Shown piece after piece: positions 1 to 7,806 of a stretch of 11,980 nucleotides of DNA (position 1 is its first letter; every line of letters begins with the position of its first letter). Below the pieces are notes generated by a model. The model ran no database searches, was not told the DNA's origin, and saw only the letters and a list, made by a program, of their open reading frames with translations. The DNA is from DAOTXK01 sp034435395 (GTDB taxonomy: Bacteria; Chloroflexota; Anaerolineae; Aggregatilineales; Ch27): NCBI GenBank assembly GCA_034435395.1, contig DAOTXK010000121.1, positions 1-11,980 of the forward strand, written 5' to 3'. Position numbers and translations under genes: made by a program.

Positions 1-12
1 GTGGGGGGCAGC

Positions 13-999
13 CTAATGCTGCGATGTCAACAGTTTGACGTACTGCGAGCGCTCGAAGGCCAGGGGATCGTCGCAGTTTTTCTGGCTGACATTGCCACGA
101 AAATCGTCGACCGACTGGTATCCCTTCTCGGCCATCCAGTTTTGGATATCCATGAGTATGGTGGACAGATAGGGGATGCCGTTGTTCAACAGGGTGGAGG
201 CCACCTGCACCACCGTGGCCCCGGCCAGCAACGCCTTAACCGCGTCACGGCCCGTGTGCACGCCGGTGTTGAGGGCGAGGTCCAGCTTGGTGCGTCCATA
301 GAGCAGCGCCACCCAGCGCAGGGGGACCTTCATTTCCAGCGGATGGCTGAGGACCATCTCGTTGACCAGGCTCTCGGTCTCCGGATCGATGTCTGGCTGG
401 AGGAACCGGTTGAACAGCACCACCCCTGCCACGCCGCGTTTTTCTAGTTCGGCCACCACGTTGGCCGGGGAAGTGTAAAAGGGGCTGAGCTTTACCGCCA
501 GGGGCAGGGCAACCCTGGACCTGATGCTTTCAACAATCGCGTACAGATTCTGCTCAATCTCAGTGGCTGATCGGGTGGGGTCGGTGGGCACGGTGTAGTA
601 GTTGATCTCCAGGCCGTCGACGCCAGCATCGGCCAGCTGGGTGGCGTAGGCGGTCCACGCGCCGGGTGAGACGGCGTTCAGGCTGGCGAAGATCGGCATT
701 GAAACGGCCTGGCGGGTTTTTTCCACCCACATCAGGTGTTCCTTGCTGCCCCCGTGTTCGATTCGGGGGAAGTAGGTGATGGCTTCAGCGAATGCCTCTG
801 CGCCGACGGCCAGGTCTTCTTCCATCGCCAGCGCTTCCAGCGCGATTTGTTCTTCGAACAGGGAGCGGATCACCAGCGCGCCAGCCCCCGCGCTTTCGGC
901 CATTTTGACGCGATCCACGTAGCTGGACACCGAACTCGCGGCAACCACCAGCGGATTCTTTAGCTCGACACCGAGGTATCGGGTTGTAAGATTGGCCAC
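13..999 (-). CDS. Dihydroorotate dehydrogenase-like FMN protein (DHOD_like subgroup), probably not a canonical DHOD
   Basis: This 328-aa TIM-barrel flavoprotein belongs to the dihydroorotate dehydrogenase superfamily. Visible family landmarks are the N-terminal ELKNPLVVAAS (residues 12-22), a lysine in AVKLSP (K170), FNR (N197), and a phosphate-binding stretch from NTGVHTGRDA through AGATVVQVAS (244-268). Where class 1 DHODs have N-x-S-C-P-N with a catalytic Cys (Ser in class 2), this protein reads EINYYTVPT, with N133 kept and Thr at 136. The DHOD_like subgroup is known to keep the FMN site but lack some catalytic residues, so pyrimidine synthesis is unlikely and the substrate is unknown. 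The start is GTG at 999, chosen because AAGGAG lies 7 nt upstream on the minus strand; the stop is TAG at 15-13. It is divergent from the PFOR gene, which suggests a redox role tied to pyruvate or ferredoxin metabolism (inference). Family placement is firm, function open. Confidence 0.9.
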   Translation of the reverse strand: MANLTTRYLGVELKNPLVVAASSVSSYVDRVKMAESAGAGALVIRSLFEEQIALEALAMEEDLAVGAEAFAEAITYFPRIEHGGSKEHLMWVEKTRQAVSMPIFASLNAVSPGAWTAYATQLADAGVDGLEINYYTVPTDPTRSATEIEQNLYAIVESIRSRVALPLAVKLSPFYTSPANVVAELEKRGVAGVVLFNRFLQPDIDPETESLVNEMVLSHPLEMKVPLRWVALLYGRTKLDLALNTGVHTGRDAVKALLAGATVVQVASTLLNNGIPYLSTILMDIQNWMAEKGYQSVDDFRGNVSQKNCDDPLAFERSQYVKLLTSQH

Positions 1000-1077
1000 A
1001 GGTTTACTCCTTCATGAAGCATCTATCGTGCTGCTGATATAGTTTACTCTTTCTTACTGTAGCGCTGGCGGGGTCGC

Positions 1078-1126
1078 TGTATAAGTGATAACTGGCACCA
1101 AAGTCATGCTATTTTTCACTTATACA
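1078..1126. promoter_or_regulatory. Divergent promoter/operator candidate: outward-facing 11-bp inverted repeat
   Basis: Arms TGTATAAGTGA (1078-1088) and TCACTTATACA (1116-1126) are perfect reverse complements separated by 27 bp. Read outward, each arm contains TATACA, a plausible -10 element for the gene on its side. The implied start sites would give leaders of about 66 nt to the PFOR ATG and about 72 nt to the DHOD-like GTG. On the minus strand ATGACT lies 18 bp upstream of TATACA (4/6 match to TTGACA). On the plus strand I see no good -35. It could instead be two half-sites of a regulator, or a weak RNA stem. The repeat is seen directly; promoter or operator function is inferred. Confidence 0.5.
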
Positions 1127-1198
1127 ATGGGGGAGAAGGTGTTAGGCTTGATCGGTAAACGCAAAATCTGTGTCAAGGGTATTCAGGAAAGGTTAACC

Positions 1199-4100
1199 AT
1201 GGCCAAGAAGCAAGCGCGTCGTTTTGTGACCATCGATGCCAACACAGCGGCGGCGCATGTGGCCCATGCAGTCAGTGAAGTGATTGCGATCTACCCCATC
1301 ACCCCTTCGTCGGTCATGGGGGAAATCGCTGACGAGAAGTCAGCTCACGGTGAAACCAACATCTGGGGGACGGTTCCGACGGTGGTGGAGATGCAGTCCG
1401 AGGGCGGGGCCGCCGGGGCCGTACATGGAGCAGTGACCACGGGAGCCTTGTGTGCGACGTTCACCGCCTCACAGGGCTTGCTGCTCATGCTCCCCAACAT
1501 GTACAAGATCGCTGGGGAACTCACGCCGGCGGTGCTGCATGTGTCGGCCCGGTCGGTGGCGACCCATGCCCTGTCGATCTTTGGCGATCACTCCGATGTC
1601 ATGGCCGCCCGGGGAACCGGGTTTGCGCTGCTGGCCTCCGGTAGCGTGCAGGAGGCGATGGACCTGGCGTTGATCGCCCATGCCGCCACGGTGAAGGCCC
1701 GCGTGCCGTTTGTGCACTTCTTCGATGGCTTCCGGACTTCTCACGAAATCCAGAAGGTGGAGGAGCTGTCCCCGGAGGAGATGCGGGCGATGATGGATGA
1801 TGAGGCCATCTTCGCCCACCGTATGCGCGGGATGTCGCCGGATCGGCCCGTATTGCGCGGCACCGCCCAGAATCCCGACGTGTTCTTCCAGGCGCGGGAG
1901 ACCGTCAACCCGTACTACGAGAAGTGTCCGGCTGTCGTGCAGGAAACGATGGACAAGTTTGCCCGGCTGGTCGGCCGTCAATATCACCTGTTTGATTACG
2001 TCGGAGCGCCCGATGCCGAGCGTGTGGCCGTCCTGATGGGGTCCGGCGCGGAAACCATGCAGGAGACGGTGGAGTTCCTGGCCGGACAGGGCGAGAAAGT
2101 CGGCGTGGTTAAAGTCCGCTTGTACCGGCCCTTTGATGGCCACGCCTTTGTGGATACGTTGCCCAAGACGGTCAAGGCCATTGCCGTGCTTGACCGTACC
2201 AAGGAGCCTGGAGCCCCTGGCGAACCGCTGTACCTGGATGTCCGGGCGGCGATTGGCGAGGCTCTGGCCGACGGTCGTCTGAAGCAGTCGCCGCTGGTCG
2301 TGGGCGGGCGGTATGGCCTGAGTTCCAAGGAATTTAACCCCGGCATGGCCAAAGCCGTGCTCGACAACCTGGCATCCCAGAACCCCAAGAACCATTTTAC
2401 AGTCGGCATTGTGGATGATGTGACGCACACCAGCCTGGAGTGGGACAACGCTTTTGCCACGGATCGGACGGGCGTCCATACAGGGATTTTCTGGGGCCTG
2501 GGATCCGACGGCACGGTCGGGGCCAACAAAAACACGATCAAGATCATTGGCGATGCGACCGACTTCTACACCCAGGGCTTTTTCGTCTACGATTCGAAGA
2601 AAGCTGGCGCGCGCACGATCTCGCACCTGCGCTTCAGCAAGAAGCCGATCCGTAGCACATACCTGATCCAGCAGACGGACTTCCTGGCCTGCCACAATTT
2701 CAGCTTCCTGGAGCGGTATGACATACTCTCCGCGCTGAAGCCCGGCGGCACATTCCTGCTCAACAGTCCCTTCGGCGCTGATGAGGTCTGGGATCATCTG
2801 CCGATTGAAGTGCAGGAGGCGCTTATCGAGAAGAAGGCCCGGTTCTACGTCATTGACGCGCTGGGCATCGCCCAGGCGCTCGGCCTTGGCGTGCGGATCA
2901 ACACCACCATGCAGGCGGCCTACTTTGCCATCTCCGGGGTGCTGCCCCAGGACGAAGCGATCGCCATGATCAACGACGCCATCGAAAAGACGTACGGCAA
3001 GCGCGGGCAGGCCATTGTTGATATGAACAAAAAGGCCGTCGCCACGGCGGTGGAGCGCATCGAAGAGGTCAAAGTCCCGGAGAAGGTCACCAGCACCTTC
3101 CACATGCGATCACCGGTGCCCGCCGACGCGCCGGAGTTTGTGCGGGAAGTGACGGGCGAGATCATCGCCGGGCGCGGCGACCTGCTGCCGGTGTCGGCGC
3201 TGCCGGTGGATGGTACTTTTCCGACGGCCACCACTCAGTACGAAAAGCGGAACATCGCGCCGGAAATCCCCGTCTGGGAACCGGAGATCTGTATCCAGTG
3301 TAATCAGTGCGCGTTTGTCTGCCCTCATGCGGCCATCCGCACCAAAGCGTATGCCGCTGAGTACGCCGATGGCGGCTCGCCAGCGACTTTCAAGTCTATA
3401 GAGGCCACGGGCCGCCAGTTCGCCGGTATGAAGTACACGGTTCAGGTCGCGCCGGAAGACTGCACCGGTTGCGGCATGTGTGTGGAGGCCTGCCCTGAGA
3501 ACCGCAAGGTTGGCCGGAAGTCCCTCAGCATGGCCCCTCAGCCGCCGCTGCGTGAGGCCGAGGCGGAGAACTACGCCTACTTCCTGTCCATCCCAGACAC
3601 CGACCCCGCGCTGTTTAACCGCTTCACGGTCAAGGGATCGCAGTTCCTGCCCGCGCTGTTTGAGTATTCAGGCGCTTGCGCGGGCTGTGGGGAGACGCCT
3701 TACGTCAAGCTGGTGACACAGCTCTTTGGCGACCGTGCCCTGATCGCCAATGCGACCGGTTGTTCGTCGATCTATGGCGGCAACCTGCCGACGACGCCCT
3801 ATACCGTCCGTAGAGACGGGCGCGGCCCGACATGGTCAAATTCGTTGTTTGAGGACAACGCCGAATTCGGCATGGGTATGCGGCTGACCATCGACAAGCT
3901 GACGCAGTTCGCCCGCGAGCTGCTCGACCGGGTTGAAGGAACACTGCCGCCGGAGGGCCGGACCCTGATCGGCGAGATTCGTGACGCTGATATGTCCACC
4001 CAGGAAGGCATCGAAGCGCAGCGCGCGCGCGTTGATCAGCTTAAGGCGTTGCTGAAGAAAGACGGCAGTGCCGTCAGCCAGCAGTTGCTCGCGGTGGCCG

Positions 4101-4753
4101 ATTATCTGGTCCGCAAATCCGTCTGGATTATTGGCGGCGATGGCTGGGCCTACGATATTGGTTACGGCGGCCTGGATCACGTGCTGGCCTCTGGGGTGGA
4201 CGTCAATGTCCTGGTGCTGGATACAGCGGTGTACTCTAATACCGGGGGGCAGTCGTCAAAGGCCACGCCGCGGGGAGCGGTGGCCAAGTTCGCGGCTGCC
4301 GGTAAGCCCCACCGTAAGAAAGACCTGGGTCTGATGGCCATCACCTACGGCACGGTGTACGTGGCGCAGGTGGCCATGGGGGGGAATATGACCCAGACAG
4401 TCCGGGCGTTGCAGGAAGCGGAGGCTTACCCCGGGCCGTCGCTGATCATCGCCTACAGCCACTGCATCGAGCATGGCATCGATATGCGCAAGGGTTTGGA
4501 GATTCAGAAGCAGGCGGTAGAGACGGGCTTCTGGCCGCTCTACCGGTATAACCCCGCCGTCGCCGAAGGGCAGAACCCTTACAGCCTGGACTCGAAGATG
4601 TCTGTGGAAGGGCTGGAGGAGTTTATGTACCGCCAGACCCGCTTCAACGTCCTGCGGCGGGCCGACCCTGATCGCGCCCAACAGTTGCTGGAACTGGCAC
4701 ACAAGGACGTGATCGACCGCTGGAATCAGTACCAGAAAATGGCCGAGGGTTGA
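1199..4753 (+). CDS. nifJ: Pyruvate:ferredoxin (flavodoxin) oxidoreductase, single-chain NifJ/Por type
   Basis: This enzyme catalyses pyruvate + CoA + oxidised ferredoxin to acetyl-CoA + CO2 + reduced ferredoxin, reversibly, in the cytoplasm. From ATG 1199 it has 1184 aa, close to the family's roughly 1170-1230. The N-terminal TPP half holds YPITPSS (T35), EMQSEGGAAGAVHG (E68) and SARS (R118), matching catalytic residues known from Desulfovibrio africanus PFOR. A two-cluster ferredoxin domain has Cys 698/701/704/708 and 755/758/761/765. The proximal [4Fe-4S] ligands are Cys 827, 830, 855 and 1089. The TPP/Mg site is GDGWAYDIGYGG (980 onward) with YSNTGGQ (N1014). All expected ligands are present, so it looks functional. 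The frame stays open upstream to a GTG at 1085, but AGGAAAGG 6 nt before ATG 1199 and homology starting at AKKQARRF favour 1199. It lacks the C-terminal capping extension of the D. africanus enzyme. 'por' is an equally used symbol. Confidence 0.97.
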   Translation: MAKKQARRFVTIDANTAAAHVAHAVSEVIAIYPITPSSVMGEIADEKSAHGETNIWGTVPTVVEMQSEGGAAGAVHGAVTTGALCATFTASQGLLLMLPNMYKIAGELTPAVLHVSARSVATHALSIFGDHSDVMAARGTGFALLASGSVQEAMDLALIAHAATVKARVPFVHFFDGFRTSHEIQKVEELSPEEMRAMMDDEAIFAHRMRGMSPDRPVLRGTAQNPDVFFQARETVNPYYEKCPAVVQETMDKFARLVGRQYHLFDYVGAPDAERVAVLMGSGAETMQETVEFLAGQGEKVGVVKVRLYRPFDGHAFVDTLPKTVKAIAVLDRTKEPGAPGEPLYLDVRAAIGEALADGRLKQSPLVVGGRYGLSSKEFNPGMAKAVLDNLASQNPKNHFTVGIVDDVTHTSLEWDNAFATDRTGVHTGIFWGLGSDGTVGANKNTIKIIGDATDFYTQGFFVYDSKKAGARTISHLRFSKKPIRSTYLIQQTDFLACHNFSFLERYDILSALKPGGTFLLNSPFGADEVWDHLPIEVQEALIEKKARFYVIDALGIAQALGLGVRINTTMQAAYFAISGVLPQDEAIAMINDAIEKTYGKRGQAIVDMNKKAVATAVERIEEVKVPEKVTSTFHMRSPVPADAPEFVREVTGEIIAGRGDLLPVSALPVDGTFPTATTQYEKRNIAPEIPVWEPEICIQCNQCAFVCPHAAIRTKAYAAEYADGGSPATFKSIEATGRQFAGMKYTVQVAPEDCTGCGMCVEACPENRKVGRKSLSMAPQPPLREAEAENYAYFLSIPDTDPALFNRFTVKGSQFLPALFEYSGACAGCGETPYVKLVTQLFGDRALIANATGCSSIYGGNLPTTPYTVRRDGRGPTWSNSLFEDNAEFGMGMRLTIDKLTQFARELLDRVEGTLPPEGRTLIGEIRDADMSTQEGIEAQRARVDQLKALLKKDGSAVSQQLLAVADYLVRKSVWIIGGDGWAYDIGYGGLDHVLASGVDVNVLVLDTAVYSNTGGQSSKATPRGAVAKFAAAGKPHRKKDLGLMAITYGTVYVAQVAMGGNMTQTVRALQEAEAYPGPSLIIAYSHCIEHGIDMRKGLEIQKQAVETGFWPLYRYNPAVAEGQNPYSLDSKMSVEGLEEFMYRQTRFNVLRRADPDRAQQLLELAHKDVIDRWNQYQKMAEG

Positions 4754-4790
4754 TCCCCGCCCGTCCCACCCATGGTCTGAGTGACGAACA

Positions 4791-4831
4791 CCCGCCTGCC
4801 AGGGACGCCTGCCCGGCAGGCGGGTCCTTTT
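4791..4831 (+). terminator. Rho-independent terminator after the PFOR gene
   Basis: A perfect 10-bp stem, CCCGCCTGCC (4791-4800) with GGCAGGCGGG (4815-4824), encloses a 14-nt loop and is followed by TCCTTTT. The loop repeats CGCCTGCC, so a shorter alternative hairpin (GCCTGCC/GGCAGGC, 4807-4821) can compete. It lies 38 bp past the PFOR stop codon, as expected for transcript termination. Confidence 0.8.
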
Positions 4832-4967
4832 CGTGGTTAGAAGGGCCGCAGGTGGGTGGAACCAGAGAGCAGCGACGACGCTGATGGGTGGTGTGTCCTT
4901 TTCGGAAATGTAAGGGGCAGGCCACGGGGGTGGCTCAGCCCACGAAAGCATGGTAACATCACGCCCG

Positions 4968-4973
4968 TATAAT
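4968..4973 (+). promoter_or_regulatory. Candidate -10 box (TATAAT) for the metallophosphoesterase gene
   Basis: A consensus TATAAT lies 23 bp before the ATG at 4997, in the gap after the PFOR terminator. A start near 4980 would leave a leader of only about 17 nt, enough for the GGGGAC ribosome-binding site (4985-4990). No good -35 is visible at 16-18 bp spacing, so this is a moderate call. Confidence 0.5.
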
Positions 4974-4996
4974 TCGATAACACTGGGGACTTCTCG

Positions 4997-5728
4997 ATGC
5001 GCGTTCTGATCATCTCGGATATTCATGCCAATTTGACTGCTTTCGAGACCGTCCTGGAAGACGCCAAGGGCGATTGGGATTACGTCTGGTGTCTGGGTGA
5101 TGTGGTTGGCTACGGGCCGGACCCGAATGAGTGCGTGGACCTGCTCCGCACGTTGCCGCATCTGTGTCTGGCTGGCAACCACGACTGGGCTGCTCTGGGG
5201 CGGCTGGATATTCGCACCTTCAACAGCGACGCGCGTAAGGCCGTTACCTGGACGGCGGAAACCCTGCGGCCAGACAATATTGAGTTTTTGGCGGCGCTGC
5301 CGACGACGTTTGTCCTGGGGCCGTATACGCTGGCCCATGGCAGCCCTCGTGAGCCAGTGTGGGAGTATATCCTCGACCCGCTGATCGCCGCCCTGAACTT
5401 CCCGCATTTTGAGACCCCTTATTGCCTGGTTGGCCACACCCATACCCCAGTTGTCTATGAGATGATCAGCGACCAGGGCGAAACCGAGCAGTATGTGCCG
5501 GTTTATGGCCAGCCCCGGCATCTCAACGGCCGCCGGCAGATCATCAATCCCGGTTCAGTGGGTCAACCCCGCGACTCCAATCCAGAGGCGGCTTACGCCT
5601 TGCTGGGGGTGGAGGAAGCCGTCTGGGAGCCCCGCCGGATTTCGTATGATATAGCCGCTGTGCAGAAGCGCATGCGCCAGGCCGACATGCCTGAACGCCT
5701 GATCGCCCGCCTGGAACACGGCTGGTAG
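4997..5728 (+). CDS. Calcineurin-like metallophosphoesterase (YfcE/MJ0936-like, Metallophos_2 type)
   Basis: This 243-aa cytoplasmic dinuclear metal phosphoesterase has every metal-binding block of the family in order: SDIH (D8, H10), LGDVVGYGPDP (D35), GNHD (N61, H62), AHGSP (H114) and GHTHTP (H147, H149), then INPGSVGQPRD (183-193), typical of the YfcE-like subgroup. There is no signal peptide or membrane segment. The length is usual for small single-domain members, which hydrolyse phosphodiesters or nucleotides; the substrate cannot be told from sequence. ATG 4997 is preceded by GGGGAC and starts directly with the conserved first strand (MRVLIISDIH). The gene appears monocistronic, with a TATAAT box just upstream and a hairpin terminator downstream. 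Confidence 0.93.
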   Translation: MRVLIISDIHANLTAFETVLEDAKGDWDYVWCLGDVVGYGPDPNECVDLLRTLPHLCLAGNHDWAALGRLDIRTFNSDARKAVTWTAETLRPDNIEFLAALPTTFVLGPYTLAHGSPREPVWEYILDPLIAALNFPHFETPYCLVGHTHTPVVYEMISDQGETEQYVPVYGQPRHLNGRRQIINPGSVGQPRDSNPEAAYALLGVEEAVWEPRRISYDIAAVQKRMRQADMPERLIARLEHGW

Positions 5729-5823
5729 CGAATGCTGGGGCATGTCTGCGCCGACAACGCCCTGGCGGGGGGATCACGCAGCAGCGCAGCAGTTGAGCGG
5801 CCTTCCAACGCCAGAGGAATCCC

Positions 5824-5848
5824 TGCCCGGCCTGTCCGGGCATTCTTA
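5824..5848 (+). terminator. Probable hairpin terminator after the metallophosphoesterase gene
   Basis: A 7-bp stem, TGCCCGG (5824-5830) with CCGGGCA (5836-5842), has a CCTGT loop and is followed by TTCTTA. The stem is strong but the U tract is imperfect. It ends only about 15 bp before the ATG at 5863 of the next gene, so that gene would need read-through, a promoter overlapping the hairpin, or a later start codon. Confidence 0.6.
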
Positions 5849-5862
5849 TTGGCTGGCGCGGC

Positions 5863-7806
5863 ATGTCGTCTGGACAGTCGCGGGGTGAGATACTGGTGCG
5901 AAGTCTTCGTCCTCATTCGTTTGGGATCATCTTCGGGTTCTCGCTGGTGCTGGCGCTGGCCCTGGCGGCGGATTGGTGGCCGTTCCTGCGGGGTGGGTAC
6001 GGCTGGCAGTGGCCATACGAGCCAGTTGCCGCCGCCCGGCTGCTGCCGCTGATCCTGGCCGTTGCCGTTTACCTGTCCGGCGGCTGGTTTCTGCTGCGGA
6101 AGACGGCGCGTCCGGCTCCGGTGCTGGGGTGGGGTCTGGTTGGTAGCGCCGTCTTGCCGTTAGTGGTGGCCACGCTGCGCAGCGACGATGTTCTTTACGA
6201 GCTGTTCGCCCGCACGATTTCTGGCGTCACCACCGGCCCTCATCTGGCCGCAGCCACCATCGACTGGTCCGCCGGGGAGTGGCGGGACTGGCTGAGTGTG
6301 ATGGGGCGGGCAACCGATTACAGCCGGCACGTGGCGCTCGGCCCACCAGGGCTTCCGCTCTGGTACGGGATGCTCAACGGCCTACTGGCCGCGGTCCCCG
6401 GCCTGGCGGAGCGTCTGCGCGCGGGGTTGCTGCCCTATCAGTGCCACAATTATCGCGTACTGGCCTATACCGCAGCCGAATGGGCTTCCGCCTGGTTTGG
6501 CATGATGACGCCTGTCTGGGCGGCGTTCACCGTGTTTCCGTTGTATGGCGCGGCACGCCGTCTGGTGGGCGACCGCGCCCGCTGGCCGGTCGTCTGGTGG
6601 CCGTTGGTCCCGGCGCTGCTGATGTTCGCCCCCACCTGGAACACCCTGTTTCCCTTGCTGAGCGTCACGGCGTTCTGGATGTTGCTGGTCGGCCTGGCGC
6701 ACGGAAGCAGACCCTGGTGGGCCGTGGGATCGGGTTTTGTGACCGGTCTGCTGACCTTTTCCAGTTTCTCCGCCGCGCCGCTGTTGGGACTCCTGGGCGC
6801 TTATGTCGTACTCCACGAGCTGGCCGAGGCCCGGTATAACCTTCGGGCGGTATTCTCATGGCGTCTGCTCAGGATGGCCGGGTTTTTTGCCATCGGCCTG
6901 GCGCTCCCCTGGATCGGATACGGGGCCGCCAGCGGACAGACGCCGTTTGATATGCTCGGCATGGCGATGAGCCTGCATCTTGAACTGGACCGGCCCTATC
7001 TGCCCTGGCTATGGCTCCATTTCTGGGAGTGGGTATTGATGACCGGGATGCCGTTGGTGGTGTTGTGGCTGTTGTCGGCTTTCCGGCAGCTACGACACTA
7101 TCGGCGGCGGGAGGGCATCTTGAGCCTGTCGCTGTTGCTGACCATGGCCGCCCTGGTGTTGAGCGGCACCGCGCGGGGGGAAACCGGGCGAGTCTGGTTG
7201 TTCTTCTCGCCATTTGTGCTGATCGCGGCGGTGGACGGCGTCAACGCCCTCGCGCCGGGGGACGCGCCGGATTCTGTCTCCTGGCGTGCCGTCACCGTGG
7301 CGCAGGCATTTCTGGCGGTGGCCCTGGCCTTTGGCTGGAACGTGATCGAAGCGCCCGATGTCACGCCACCGCCGCCGCCCCCCGGCGGGCTGATGGCGGC
7401 CAGACCGGCAGATGCGATCTTTGGCGGGGTGTTTCGCCTGGCGGCCTGGGAGGCGACGGTCGACCATGGTGAGGTCACCTTACGTCTGGACTGGCAGGGG
7501 CTGGAGCGGGTGACTCAACCCTATTATTTTTCGGCGCTCCTGGTCGCCCCAGATGGTATTCCTCTCGCCAGGGCGGTTGACTGGCAGCCGTTGGAGACGC
7601 GCTATCCGACCACGTGTTGGTCGCCTGGCGAGTGGGTGGGCGACACTGTCCGCTTGCCCCTGCCGCCCGACGCCATGCCCGGCGACTGGTGGATCAGTCT
7701 GTCGAGTTTCCCCGATGTAACCCGCCCGGAAGAACGCGTGACGGTGACGATGCCCGATGGCTCGGTGGACAGCCAGGTCGGGTTGGGACCGGTGCCGGTG
7801 CCCTGA
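5863..7806 (+). CDS. Polytopic membrane protein, probable GT-C-fold glycosyltransferase-like, with C-terminal beta domain
   Basis: The protein has 647 aa and roughly 12-13 hydrophobic helices between residues 20 and 495 (clear ones near 20-38, 60-78, 87-104, 243-278, 284-318, 336-353, 385-405, 418-434, 444-460, 476-493). A long loop at 105-205 opens with an acidic pair (D108, D109) and carries GPPGLPLWYG (160-169). Near 438-454, GETGRVWLFFSPF resembles a late-helix motif of PMT/ArnT-like enzymes. After a hexaproline linker (502-507) comes a soluble, Trp-rich beta domain (about 515-647) with YPTTCWSPGEWVGD (581-594), as seen at the C terminus of many Chloroflexota GT39-like proteins. Such enzymes move sugars from lipid carriers outside the membrane; activity here is inferred. 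ATG 5863 has a poor ribosome-binding site. GTG 5896, with GGGGTGAG 6 nt upstream, is a serious alternative and gives a cleaner N terminus (MRSLRPHSF). Confidence 0.75.
   Translation: MSSGQSRGEILVRSLRPHSFGIIFGFSLVLALALAADWWPFLRGGYGWQWPYEPVAAARLLPLILAVAVYLSGGWFLLRKTARPAPVLGWGLVGSAVLPLVVATLRSDDVLYELFARTISGVTTGPHLAAATIDWSAGEWRDWLSVMGRATDYSRHVALGPPGLPLWYGMLNGLLAAVPGLAERLRAGLLPYQCHNYRVLAYTAAEWASAWFGMMTPVWAAFTVFPLYGAARRLVGDRARWPVVWWPLVPALLMFAPTWNTLFPLLSVTAFWMLLVGLAHGSRPWWAVGSGFVTGLLTFSSFSAAPLLGLLGAYVVLHELAEARYNLRAVFSWRLLRMAGFFAIGLALPWIGYGAASGQTPFDMLGMAMSLHLELDRPYLPWLWLHFWEWVLMTGMPLVVLWLLSAFRQLRHYRRREGILSLSLLLTMAALVLSGTARGETGRVWLFFSPFVLIAAVDGVNALAPGDAPDSVSWRAVTVAQAFLAVALAFGWNVIEAPDVTPPPPPPGGLMAARPADAIFGGVFRLAAWEATVDHGEVTLRLDWQGLERVTQPYYFSALLVAPDGIPLARAVDWQPLETRYPTTCWSPGEWVGDTVRLPLPPDAMPGDWWISLSSFPDVTRPEERVTVTMPDGSVDSQVGLGPVPVP

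Noticed and set aside
1093..1110. A sigma-54-like site, TGGCAC followed by ATGCT
   Set aside because: The GG to GC distance is 14 bp instead of the required 12, and the downstream half lacks the usual TTGC.
1085..1198. A 38-residue N-terminal extension of PFOR from GTG 1085
   Set aside because: It would overlap the divergent promoter-like repeat, has no family match, and ATG 1199 has a good ribosome-binding site directly before the conserved N terminus.
1469..3103. A 544-codon open frame on the minus strand inside the PFOR gene
   Set aside because: It lies wholly opposite a gene with intact family motifs along its full length. Its translation shows no domain character, being rich in His, Arg and Gly as expected from antisense of GC-rich coding DNA.
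4849..4904. A T-box-like stretch (GGGTGGAACC) in the gap before the metallophosphoesterase gene
   Set aside because: It lacks the rest of the T-box core, has no proper terminator after it, and the downstream gene is neither an aminoacyl-tRNA synthetase nor an amino-acid gene.
4256..5521. A 421-codon minus-strand open frame spanning the PFOR end and the metallophosphoesterase gene
   Set aside because: It crosses two well-supported plus-strand genes and the terminator between them, and shows no recognisable motif.
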